DNA of 64,000 nucleotides from Rhabditoides inermis. Lineage: Eukaryota; Nematoda; Chromadorea; Rhabditida; Rhabditidae. Shown here one piece after another: positions 10,966 through 21,845 of the stretch (positions within the stretch are counted from its first letter, which is position 1; the number at the start of each line of letters is the position of its first letter). Location of the stretch: contig CAWZYM010000140.1 in NCBI GenBank assembly GCA_963966185.1, positions 1 through 64,000 of the forward strand, read 5' to 3'. Position numbers and translations under genes: made by a program. The notes beneath the pieces were generated by a model that was not told the origin of the DNA, searched no databases, and was given only the letters and a program-made list of their open reading frames with translations.

Positions 10966-13811
10966 GTGCAGGTTTTGCCAATTTTCCTTGTCCTTGTTAG
11001 GAGCCACGAGTGTTGCAATATATGAGAACAAACCTCTGAAGTGTTGTAGTGCAGGTTTTGCTAATTTTCGTTTTCTTTGTCTTTAAATGAGACCACGAAT
11101 ACTTTATTGTAGTGGGACAAATTTCTGAGGTGCAGGTTTTGCAGTGCAGGTTTTGCCAATTTTCCTTGTATTTGGTAGGGACTAGGAAAGTTTTATTCCA
11201 TCGTGACAAGCCTCTGGAATGTTGTCGTGCAGGTTTTGCCAATTTTCCTTGTCCTTGTTAGGAGCCACGAGTGTTGCAATATATGAGAACAAACCTATAA
11301 AGTGTTGTAGTGCAGGTTTTGCCAACTTTCCTTGTCCTTGGTAAGGGAGAGGAAAGTCGTATTATATCGTGACAAGCCTCTGGAATGTTGTCGTGCAGGT
11401 TTTGCCAATTTTCCTTGTCCTTGTTAGGAGCCACGAGTGTTGCAATATTTGAGAACAAACCTCTGAAGTGTTGTAGTGCAGGTTTTGCTAATTTTCGTTT
11501 TCTTTGTCCTCAAATGAGACCACGAATACTTTATTGTAGTGGGACAAATTTATGAGGTGTTGTAGTGCAGGTTTTGCCAATTTTCCTTGTATTTGGTAGG
11601 GACTAGGAAAGTTTTATTCCATCGTGACAAGCCTCTGGAATGTTGTCGTGCAGGTTTTGCCATTTTTCCTTGTCCTTGTTAGGAGCCACGAGTGTTGCAA
11701 TATATGAGAGCAAACCTATGAAGTGTTGTAGTGCAGGTTTTGCCAACTTTCCTTGTCCTTGGTAGGAGTAAGGAAAGTCGTATTATATTGTGACAAGTCT
11801 CTGGAGTGTTGTCGTGCAGGTTTTGCCAATTTTCCTCTCCCTAGGCAGGGGCCACAAGTGTTTTAATGTGATGGAACAAACGTCTTGAGTGTTGTCGTGC
11901 AGGTTATGCCGTTTTACCTTGTCCTTGGTTGGAACCACGAGTGTTGCAATATATGAGAACAAACATCTGCAGTGTTGTAGTGCAGGTTCTGCCAACTTTC
12001 CCAGTCCTTGGTAGGAGTCACGAGTGTTGCAATATATGAGAAGAAACCTCTGAAGTGTTGTAGTGCAGGTTTTGCCAATTTTCCTTGTTCTTAGTAGGGA
12101 CCATGAATACTTTATTGTATTGGGACAAGCTTTTGGCGTGTTTTTGTGCAGGTTTAGCCAAATTTCCCTGTCCTTGGTAGGAGAAAGGAAAGTTGTATTC
12201 CAGCGTGACAAGTTTCTGGTGTGTTGTCGTGCAGGTTTTGCCAATTTTCCGTGTCCTTGGTAGGGGAAAGGAAAGTCGTATCATATCGTAACGAGCCTCT
12301 GGAATGTTGTCGTGCAGGTTTTGCCAACTTTCCTTGTCCTTGGTAGGGATAAGGAAAGTCGTATTATATCGTGACAAGTCTCTGGAGTGTTGTCGTGCAG
12401 GTTTTGCAAGTTTTCCTTCTCTAGGCAGGGGCCACAAGTGTTTTAATGTCTTGGAACAAACGTCTTGAGTGTTGTCGTGCAGGTTTTGCCGTTTTACCTT
12501 GTCCTTGGTTGGAACCACGAGTGTTGCAATATATGAGAACAAACATCTGCAGTGTTGTGGTGCAGGTTCTGTCAACTTTCCCAGTCCTTGGTAGGAGTCA
12601 CGAGTGTTGCAATATATGAGAACAAACCTCTGAAGTGTTGTAGTGCAGGTTTTGCCAATTTTCCTCGTCTTTAGTAGGGACCACGATTACTTTATTGTAT
12701 TGGGACAAGCCTCTGGAGTGTTGTCGTGCAGGTTTTGCCAATTTTCTTTGTCCTTGGTAGGGGAAAGGAAAGTCGTATTATATCGTGACAAGCCTCTGGA
12801 CAGTTGTCGTGCAGGTTTTGCCAATTTTCCTTGTCCTTGTTAGGAGCCACGAGTGTTGCAATATTCGAAACAAACCTATGAAGTGTTGTAGTGCAGGTTT
12901 TGCCAACTTTCCTTGTCCTTGTTAGGAGCCACGAGTGTTTTAATGTATTGGAACAAACGTCTGGAGTGTTGTCGTGCAGGTTTTGCCAATTTTCCTTGTT
13001 CTTGTTAGGAGCCACGAGTGTTTTGATGTATTGGAACAAACGTCTGGAGTGTTGTCGTGCAGGTTTTGCCAATTTTCCTTGTCCTTGGTAGGGGAAAGGA
13101 AAGTTGTATTCCAGCGTGACAAGTCTCTGGTGTGTTGTCGTGCAGGTTTTGCGAATTTTCCTTTTTCTTTGCAGGAGGCACGAGTGTTTTAATGTATTGG
13201 AACAAACGTCTAAAGTGTTGTCGTGCAGGTTTTGCCAATTTTCCGTGTCTTTGGTAGGGGAAAGGAAAGTCGTATTATATCGTGACAAGCCTCTGGAGTG
13301 TTGTCGTGCAGGTTTTGCCAATTTTCCTTGTCATTGTTAGGAGCCACGAGTGTTGCAATTTATGAGAACAAACCTATGAAGTGTTGTAGTGCAGGTTTTG
13401 CCAACTTTCCTTGTCCTTGGTACGGGAAAGGAAAGTCGTATTATATCGTGACAAGCCTCTGGAATGTTGTCGTGCAGGTTTTGCCAATTTTCCTTGTCCT
13501 TGTTAGGAGCCACGAGTGTTTTAATGTATTTGAACAAACGTCTGGAATGTTGTCGTGCAGGGTTTGCCAACTTTCCTTGTCCTTGGTAAGGGAAAGGAAA
13601 GTCGTATTATATCGTGACAAGCCTCTGGAGTGTTGTCGTGCAGGTTTTTGCCAATTTTCCTTGTCCTTGGTAGGGGAAAGGAAAGTCGTATTATATCGTG
13701 ACAAGCCTCTGGACAGTTGTCGTGCAGGTTTTGCCAATTTTCCTTGTCCTTGTTAGGAGCCACGAGTGTTGCAATATATAAGAACAAACCTCTGGAGTGT
13801 TGTCGTGCAGG

Positions 13812-16800
13812 TTTTGTCAATTTTCCAGATTCTTAGTAAGAGCCACGAGTGTTGCAATATATGAGAACAAACCTATGAAGTGTTGTAGTGCAGGTTTTGC
13901 CAACTTTCCTTGTCCTTGGTAGGGGTAAGGAAAGTCGTATTATATCGTGACAAGTCTCTGGAGTGTTGTCGTGCAGGTTTTGCAAGTTTTCCTCTCCCTA
14001 GGCAGGGGCCACAAGTGTTTTAATGTATTGGAACAAACGTCTTGAGTGTTGTCGTGCAGATTTTGCCGTTTTACCTTGTTCTTGGTTGGAACCACGAGTG
14101 TTGCAATATATGAGAACAAACATCTGCAGTGTTGTAGTGCAGGTTCTGCCAACTTTCCCAGTCCTTGGTAGAAGTCACGAGTGTTGCAATATATGAGAAG
14201 AAACCTCTGAAGTGTTGTAGTGCAGGTTTTGCCAATTTTCCTTTTTCTTTGCAGGGGCCACGAGTGTTTTAATGTATTGGAACAAACGTCTGGAGTGCTG
14301 TCGTGCAGGTTTTGCCAATTTTCCGTGTCCTTGGTAGGGGAAAGGAAAGTCGTTTTATATCGTGACAAGCCTCTGGAGTGTTGTCGTGCAGGTTTTGCCA
14401 ATTTTCCTTGTATTTGGTAGGGGAAAGGAAAGTCGTATTTTATCGTGACAAGCCTCTGGAATGTTGTCGTGCAGGTTTTGCCAATTTTCCTTGTCCTTGC
14501 TAGGAGCCACGAGTGTAGCAATATATGAATATATATTAGAACACACCTATGAAGTGTTGTAGTGCAGGTTTTGCCAACTTTCCTTGTCTTTGGTAGGGGT
14601 AAGGAAAGTCGTATTATGTCGTGACAAGCCTCTGGAATGTTGTCGTGCAGGTTTTGCCAATTTTCCTTGTCCTTGTTAGGAGCCACGAGTGTTTTCATGT
14701 ATTGGAACAAACGTCTGGAGTGTTGTCGTGCAGGTTTTGCCAATTTTCCTTGTCCTTGTTAGGAGCCACGAGTGTTTTAATGTATTGGAACAAACGTCTC
14801 AAGTGTTGTCGTGCAGGTTTTGCCAATTTTCCTTGTCCTTGGTAGGGGAAAGGAAAGTCGTATTATAACGTGAAAAGCCTCTGGACAGTTGTCGTGCAGG
14901 TTTTGCCGTTTTACCTTGTCCTTGGTTGGAACCACGAGTGTTGCAATATATGAGAACAAACATCTGCAGTGTTGTAGTGCAGGTTCTGCCAACTTTCCCA
15001 GTCCTTGGTAGGAGTCACGAGTGTTGCAATATATGAGAAGAAACCTCTGCAGTGTTGTAGTGCAGGTTTTGCCAATTTTCCTTGTTTTTAGTAGGGACCA
15101 TGAATACTTTATTGTATTGGGACAAGCTTTTGGCGTGTTTTTGTGCAGGTTTCGCCAATTTTTCCTGTCCTTGGTAGGAGAAAGGAAAGTTGTATTCCAG
15201 CGTGACAAGTCTCTGGTGTGTTGTCGTGCAGGTTTTGCGAATTTTCCTTTTTCTTTGCAGGGGCCACGAGTGTTTTAATGTATTGGAACAAACGTCTGAA
15301 GTGTTGTCGTGCAGGTTTTGCCAATTTTCCGTGTCCTTGGTAGGAGAAAGGAAAGTCGTATTATATCGTGACAAGCCTCTGGAGTGTTGTCGTGCAGGTT
15401 TTGCCAATTTTCCTTGTCCTTGTTAGGAGCCACGAGTGTTGCAATTTATGAGAACAAACCTATGAAGTGTTGTAGTGCAGGTTTTGCCAACTTTCCTTGT
15501 CCTTGGTAGGGGAAAGGAAAGTCGTATTATATCGTGACAAGCCTCTGGAATGTTGTCGTGCAGGTTTTGCCAATTTTCCTTGTCCTTGTTAGGAGCCACG
15601 AGTGTTTTAATGTATTTGAACAAACGTCTGGAGTGTTGTCGTGCAGGGTTTGCCAACTTTCCTTGTCCTTGGTAAGGGAAAGGAAAGTCGTATTATATCG
15701 TGACAAGCCTCTGGAGTGTTGTCGTGCAGGTTTTGCCAATTTTCCTTGTATTTGGTAGGGGAAAGGAAAGTCGTATTTTATCGTGACAAGCCTCTGGAAT
15801 GTTGTCGTGCAGGTTTTGCCAGTTTTCCTTGTCCTTGCTAGGAGCCACGAGTGTTGCAATATATGAATATATGAGAACAAACCTCTGAAGTGTTGTAGTG
15901 CAAGTTTTGTCAATTTTCCAGATTCTTAGTAAGAGCCACGAGTGTTGCAATATATGAGAACAAACCTATGAAGTGTTGTAGTGCAGGTTTTGCCAACTTT
16001 CCTTGTCCTTGGTAGGGGTAAGGAAAGTCGTTTTATATCGTGACAAGTCTCTGGAGTGTTGTCGTGCAGGTTTTGCAAGTTTTCCTCTCCCTAGGCAGGG
16101 GCCACAAGTGTTTTAATGTATTGGAACAAACGTCTTGAGTGTTGTCGTGCAGATTTTGCCGTTTTACCTTGTTCTTGGTTGGAACCACGAGTGTTGCAAT
16201 ATATGAGAACAAACATCTGCAGTGTTGTAGTGCAGGTTCTGCCAACTTTCCCAGTCCTTGGTAGAAGTCACGAGTGTTGCAATATATGAGAAGAAACCTC
16301 TGAAGTGTTGTAGTGCAGGTTTTGCCAATTTTCCTTTTTCTTTGCAGGGGCCACGAGTGTTTTAATGTATTGGAACAAACGTCTGGAGTGCTGTCGTGCA
16401 GGTTTTGCCAATTTTCCGTGTCCTTGGTAGGGGAAAGGAAAGTCGTTTTATATCGTGACAAGCCTCTGGAGTGTTGTCGTGCAGGTTTTGCCAATTTTCC
16501 TTGTATTTGGTAGGGGAAAGAAAAGTCGTATTTTATTGTGACAAGCCTCTGGAATGTTGTCGTGCAGGTTTTGCCAATTTTCCTTGTCCTTGCTAGGAGC
16601 CACGAGTGTTGCAATATATGAATATATATTAGAACACACCTATGAAGTGTTGTAGTGCAGGTTTTGCCAACTTTCCTTGTCTTTGGTAGGGGTAAGGAAA
16701 GTCGTATTATGTCGTGACAAGCCTCTGGAATGTTGTCGTGCAGGTTTTGCCAATTTTCCTTGTCCTTGTTAGGAGCCACGAGTGTTTTCATGTATTGGAA

Positions 16801-17900
16801 CAAACGTCTGGAGTGTTGTCGTGCAGGTTTTGCCAATTTTCCTTGTCCTTGGTAAGGGAAAGGAAAGTCGTATTATATCGTGACAAGCCTCTGGAGTGTT
16901 GTCGTGCAGGTTTTGCCAACTTTCCCAGTCCTTGGTAGGAGTCACGAGTGTTGCAATATATGAGAAGAAACCTCTGCAGTGTTGTAGTGCAGGTTTTGCC
17001 AACTTTCCTTGTTTTTAGTAGGGACCATGAATACTTTATTGTATTGGGACAAGCTTTTGGCGTGTTTTTGTGCAGGTTTCGCCAATTTTTCCTGTCCTTG
17101 GTAGGAGAAAGGAAAGTTGTATTCCAGCGTGACAAGTCTCTGGTGTGTTGTCGTGCAGGTTTTGCGAATTTTCCTTTTTCTTTGCAGGGGCCACGAGTGT
17201 TTTAATGTATTGGAACAAACGTCTGAAGTGTTGTCGTGCAGGTTTTGCCAATTTTCCGTGTCCTTGGTAGGAGAAAGGAAAGTCGTATTATATCGTGACA
17301 AGCCTCTGGAGTGTTGTCGTGCAGGTTTTGCCAATTTTCCTTGTTCTTGTTAGGAGCCACGAGTGTTGCAATTTATGAGAACAAACCTATGAAGTGTTGT
17401 AGTGCAGGTTTTGCCAACTTTCCTTGTCCTTGGTAGGGGAAAGGAAAGTCGTATTATATCGTGACAAGCCTCTGGAATGTTGTCGTGCAGGTTTTGCCAA
17501 TTTTCCTTGTCCTTGTTAGGAGCCACGAGTGTTTTAATGTATTTGAACAAACGTCTGGAGTGTTGTCGTGCAGGGTTTGCCAACTTTCCTTGTCCTTGGT
17601 AAGGGAAAGGAAAGTCGTATTATATCGTGACAAGCCTCTGGAGTGTTGTCGTGCAGGTTTTGCCAATTTTCCTTGTATTTGGTAGGGAAAAGGAAAGTCG
17701 TATTTTATCGTGACAAGCCTCTGGAATGTTGTCGTGCAGGTTTTGCCAATTTTCCTTGTCCTTGCTAGGAGCCACGAGTGTTGCAATATATGAATTTATG
17801 AGAACAAACCTCTGAAGTGTTGTAGTGCAGGTTTTGCTAATTTTTGTTTCCTTTGTCCTTGAATGGGACCACCAATACTTTATTGTATTGGGACAAATTT
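13812..17900 (+). repeat. 2,093/1,927-bp HOR, two copies
   Basis: About 13,812-14,755 matches about 15,905-16,848 at an offset of 2,093 bp (box 13,971 to 16,064). About 14,990-15,850 matches about 16,917-17,780 at 1,927 bp. The 166-bp change in offset equals two monomers, so the second copy lost two units or the first gained them. Shared rare variants include GTGCTGTCGTGCAGG and an ATATGAATATAT extension. Confidence 0.85.
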
Positions 17901-19261
17901 CTGAGGTGTTGTAGTGCAGGTTTTGCCAAATTTACTTGTCCTTGTTAGGAGCCACGAGTGTTGCAATATAAGAGAACAAACCTATGAAGTGTTTTAGTGC
18001 AGGTTTTGCCAACTTTCCTTGTCTTTGGCAGGGGTAAGGAAAGTCGTATTATGTCGTGACAAGCCTCTGGAATGTTGTCGTGCAGGTTTTGCCAATTTTC
18101 CTTGTCCTTGTTAGGAGCCACGAGTGTTTTCATGTATTGGAACAAACGTCTGGAGTGTTGTCGTGCAGGTTTTGCCAATTTTCCTTGTCCTTATTAGGAG
18201 CCACGAGTGTTTTAATGTATTGGAACAAACGTCTGGAGTGTTGTCGTGCAGGTTTTGCCAATTTTCCGTGTCCTTGGTAGGAGAAAGGAAAGTCGTATTA
18301 TATCGTGACAAGCCTCTGGAGTGTTGTCGTGCAGGTTTTGCCAATTTTCCTTGTCCTTGTTAGGAGCCACGAGTGTTGCAATTTATGAGAACAAACCTCT
18401 GAAGTGTTGTAGTGCAGGTTTTGCTAATTTTCGTTTTCTTTGTCTTTAAATGAGACCACGAATACTTTATTGTAGTGGGACAAATTTCTGAGGTGTTGTA
18501 GTGCAGGTTTTGCCAATTTTCCTTGTATTTGGTAGGGACTAGGAAAGTTTTATTCCATCGTGACAAGCCTCTGGAATGTTGTCGTGCAGGTTTTGCCAAT
18601 TTTCCTTGTCCTTGTTAGGAACCACGAGTGTTGCAATATATGAGAACAAACCTATAAAGTGTTGTAGTGCAGGTTTTGCCAACTTTCCTTGTCCTTGGTA
18701 AGGGAGAGGAAAGTCGTATTATATCGTGACAAGCCTCTGGAATGTTGTCGTGCAGGTTTTGCCAATTTTCCTTGTCCTTGTTAGGAGCCACGAGTGTTGC
18801 AATATTTGAGAACAAACCTCTGAAGTGTTGTAGTGCAGGTTTTGCTAATTTTCGTTTTCTTTGTCCTCAAATGAGACCACGAATACTTTATTGTAGTGAG
18901 ACAAATTTCTGATGTGTTTTAGTGCAGGTTTTGCTAATTTTCCTTGTCTTTGGTAGGGACTAGGAAAGTTTTATTCCATCGTGACGAGCCTCTGGAATGT
19001 TGTCGTGCAGGTTTTGCCAATTTTCCTTGTCCTTGTTAAGAGCCACGAGTGTTGCAATATATGAGAACAAACCTATAAAGTGTTGTAGTGCAGGTTTTGC
19101 CAACTTTCCTTGTCCTTGGTAAGGGAAAGGAACGTCGTATTATATCGTGACAAGCCTCTGGAATGTTGTCGTGCAGGTTTTGCCAATTTTCCTTGTCCTT
19201 GTTAGGAGCCACGAGTGTTGCAATATATGAATATCAGAGAACAAACCTATGAAGTGTTGTA

Positions 19262-19345
19262 GTGCAGGTTTTGCCAACTTTCCTTGTCCTTGTTAGGAGC
19301 CACGAGAAGCCGTATTATATTGTGACAAGCCTCTGGAATGTTGTC
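19262..19345 (+). repeat. 84-bp chimeric monomer
   Basis: A B/C-type start (GTTAGGAGCCACGAG) is joined directly to an A-type tail (AAGCCGTATTATATTGTGAC). The box spacing is 84 bp. The joint lies within the variable half, so modules are not always exchanged whole. Confidence 0.8.
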
Positions 19346-20429
19346 GTGCAGGTTTTGCCAATTTTCCTTGTCCTTGTTAGGAGCCACGAGTGTTTTAATG
19401 TATTGGAACAAACGTCTGGAGTGTTGTCGTGCAGGTTTTGCCGATTTTCCTTGTCCTTGGTAGGAGCCACGAGTGTTGCAATATATGAGTATATGAGAAC
19501 AAACCTCTGAAGTGTTGTAGTGCAGGTTTTGCTAATTTTCGTTTCCTTTGTCCTTGAATGGGACCACCAATACTTTATTGTATTGGGACAAATTTCTGAG
19601 GTGTTGTAGTGCAGGTTTTGCCAATTTTACTTGTCCTTGTTAGGAGCCACGAGTGTTGCAGTATATGAGAACAAACCTATGAAGTGTTGTAGTGCAGGTT
19701 TTGCCAACTTTCCTTGTCTTTGGTAGGGGTAAGGAAAGTCGTATTATGTCGTGACAAGCCTCTGGAATGTTGTCGTGCAGGTTTTGCCAATTTTCCTTGT
19801 CCTTGTTAGGAGCCAAGAGTGTTTTCATGTATTGGAACAAACGTCTGGAGTGTTGTCGTGCAGGTTTTGCCAATTTTCCTTGTCCTTGTTAGAAGCCACG
19901 AGTGTTTTAATGTATTGGAACAAACGTCTGGAGTGTTGTCGTGCCGGTTTTGTTAATTTTCCTTGTCCTTGGTAGAGGAAAGGAAAGTCGTATTATATCG
20001 TGAAAAGCCTCTGGACAGTTGTCGTGCAGGTTTTGCCAATTTTCCTTGTCCTTGTTAGGAGCCACGAGTGTTGCAATATATGAGAACAAACCTCTGAAGT
20101 GTTGTAGTGCAGGTTTTGCTAATTTTCGTTTTCTTTGTCCTTAAATGAGACCACGAATACTTCATTGTAGTGGGACAAATTTCTGAGGTGTTGTAGTGCA
20201 GGTTTTGCCAACTTTCCTTGTCCTTGGTAAGGGAAAGGAAAGTCGTATTATTTCGTGACAAGCCTCTGGAATGTTGTCGTGCAGGTTTTGCCAATTTTCC
20301 TTGTCCTTGTTAGGAGCCACGAGTGTTGCAATATATGAGAACAAACCTATGAAGTGTTGTAGTGCAGGTTTTGCCAACTTTCTTTGTTCTTGGTAGGGGA
20401 AAGGAAAGTCGTATTATATCGTGACAAGC

Positions 20430-20438
20430 CTCTGGAAT
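20430..20438. repeat. target site duplication, left copy
   Basis: CTCTGGAAT sits immediately left of the transposon and recurs immediately right of it at 20,987. Uninterrupted paralogous monomers, such as at 24,766, have a single copy followed directly by GTTGTCGTGCAGG. Confidence 0.92.
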
Positions 20439-20450
20439 TAGGGACCACAA
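20439..20450 (+). repeat. left terminal inverted repeat
   Basis: TAGGGACCACAA, the exact reverse complement of 20,975-20,986. Confidence 0.93.
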
Positions 20451-20974
20451 TGACATTTTCAGATGTTTGGATATGGTAAAACAATTAGTTAAATAATGTA
20501 GTTCATTTCAATCTGATTTCAAAAATATATTGTTCATAGGGTTCATCGTTCACATTGCGCTCAAATTCCGCGCGGCGCGCGCACCCGAGCGCGCGCTCAC
20601 ATAGGGAAAGTGCGACAGATGGCGGCTAGATCAAAACACTTATGCCGTCATCGATAGTTAAATTATGATTATATTTGTTTATAATAGTAGTAATACGCTT
20701 TGTTTGATTGTAATCGATCAGTACTTGATGAAATACGTCTTTTATGACATCATTTTTCATTACTCATTTTGGGCAATGGCGGCTAGATCAAAGAAATATG
20801 ACGTCTTCATATCACTCTTTATCGATTTTCACTACTTTACAGGGTACATGATCCCATAAATAAAATATCGTTGGAATCAGCGCGAAAGGGCGAATCGTTC
20901 TATGCTAATTAGAACACATCATGCGTCCAGTGAGAATATGATACATGATTTCGCCTTACTCTCTACATCTCGCG

Positions 20975-20986
20975 TTGTGGTCCCTA
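20975..20986 (-). repeat. right terminal inverted repeat
   Basis: TTGTGGTCCCTA, pairing with the left end without mismatch. Confidence 0.93.
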
Positions 20987-20995
20987 CTCTGGAAT
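20987..20995. repeat. target site duplication, right copy
   Basis: CTCTGGAAT, after which the interrupted A-type monomer resumes with GTTGTCGTGCAGG. Confidence 0.92.
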
Positions 20996-21845
20996 GTTGT
21001 CGTGCAGGTTTTGCCAATTTTCCTTGTTCTTGTTAGGAGCCACGAGTGTTTTAATGTATTGGAACAAACGTCTGGAGTGTTGTCGTGCAGGTTTTGTCAA
21101 TTTTCCTGATTCTTGGTAAGAGCCACGAGTGTTGCAATATATGAGAACAAACCTATGAAGTGTTGTAGTGCAGGTTTTGCCAACTTTCCTTGTCCTTGGT
21201 AGGGGTAAGGAAAGTCGTATTATATCGTGACAAGTCTCTGGAGTGTTGTCGTGCAGGTTTTGCAAGTTTTCCTCTCCCTAGGCAGGGGCCACAAGTGTTT
21301 TAATGTATTGGAACAAACGTCTTGAGTGTTGTCGTGCAGGTTTTGCCGTTTTACCTTGTTCTTGGTTGGAACCACGAGTGTTGCAATTTATGAGAACAAA
21401 CATCTGCAGTGTTGTAGTGCAGGTTTTGCCAATTTTCCTTGTCCTTGTTAGGAGCCACGAGTGTTTTAATGTATTTGAACAAACGTCTGGAGTGTTGTCG
21501 TGCAGGGTTTGCCAACTTTCCTTGTCCTTGGTAAGGGAAAGGAAAGTCGTATTATATCGTGACAAGCCTCTGGAATGTTGTCGTGCAGGTTTTGCCAATT
21601 TTCCTTGTATTTGGTAGGGAAAAGGAAAGTCGTATTTTATCGTGACAAGCCTCTGGAATGTTGTCGTGCAGGTTTTGCCAATTTTCCTTGTCCTTGCTAG
21701 GAGCCACGAGTGTTGCAATATATGAATATATGAGAACAAACCTCTGAAGTGTTGTAGTGCAGGTTTTGCTAATTTTTGTTTCCTTTGTCCTTGAATGGGA
21801 CCACCAATACTTTATTGTATTGGGACAAATTTCTGAGGTGTTGTA

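Larger units (their letters stand above)
4586..11721 (+). repeat. 3,568-bp HOR, two near-identical tandem copies
   Basis: Copy 1 spans about 4,586-8,153 and copy 2 about 8,154-11,721. The box at 4,595 maps to 8,163 and then to 11,731, an offset of 3,568 bp each time. All rare variants are shared, including a 65-bp deleted monomer and a CAGGTTTTGCA mini-duplication. The one difference I saw is T at 4,860 against C at 8,428. The similarity ends at 8,162/11,730 (GTC against GTA in the box), inside the constant half. This is a very recent tandem duplication, or an assembly duplication. Confidence 0.92.
1..20438 (+). repeat. 83-bp satellite array, block I
   Basis: This is an uninterrupted head-to-tail array of about 83-bp monomers. 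The box GTGCAGGTTTTGCC recurs at 83-bp spacing, as at 541 and 624. The first half of each monomer is nearly constant and the second half alternates among modules A, B, C and D. The 89-bp E module first appears near 7.48 kb, is duplicated near 11.05 kb, and becomes frequent only after about 17.8 kb. Larger periods (580, 1,321, 2,572, 3,568 and 2,093/1,927 bp) lie on top of the monomer period. No gene is supported here. The open frames are satellite translations, such as the minus-strand peptide containing AKPARQHSRG. The array is cut at its right end by a transposon. Confidence 0.97.
20439..20986. mobile_element. 548-bp MITE-like non-autonomous DNA transposon
   Basis: A non-satellite insert with perfect 12-bp terminal inverted repeats, TAGGGACCACAA at 20,439-20,450 and TTGTGGTCCCTA at 20,975-20,986, flanked by the 9-bp duplication CTCTGGAAT. 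The interior is AT-rich with a GC core at about 20,567-20,600 that includes the 12-bp palindrome GAGCGCGCGCTC (20,587-20,598). The 17-bp direct repeat ATGGCGGCTAGATCAAA is at 20,619 and 20,776. No transposase is encoded; the longest internal frame, 64 codons at 20,665-20,859, resembles no family I know. A 9-bp duplication is typical of Mutator-like elements. The TAGGG terminus would also suit hAT, which duplicates 8 bp. The superfamily is therefore unresolved, but the insertion event is well supported. Confidence 0.92.

Noticed and set aside
1..20438. CRISPR-like repeat-spacer pattern (constant half, variable half)
   Set aside because: The variable halves are related modules, not unique spacers. 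The unit is 83 bp, no cas genes are present, and the context is eukaryotic satellite.
20665..20859. 64-codon frame inside the MITE
   Set aside because: Too short for a transposase and without any recognisable motif; AT-rich by chance.
20439..20986. piggyBac or Tc1/mariner insertion
   Set aside because: The flanks are a 9-bp duplication, not TTAA or TA.
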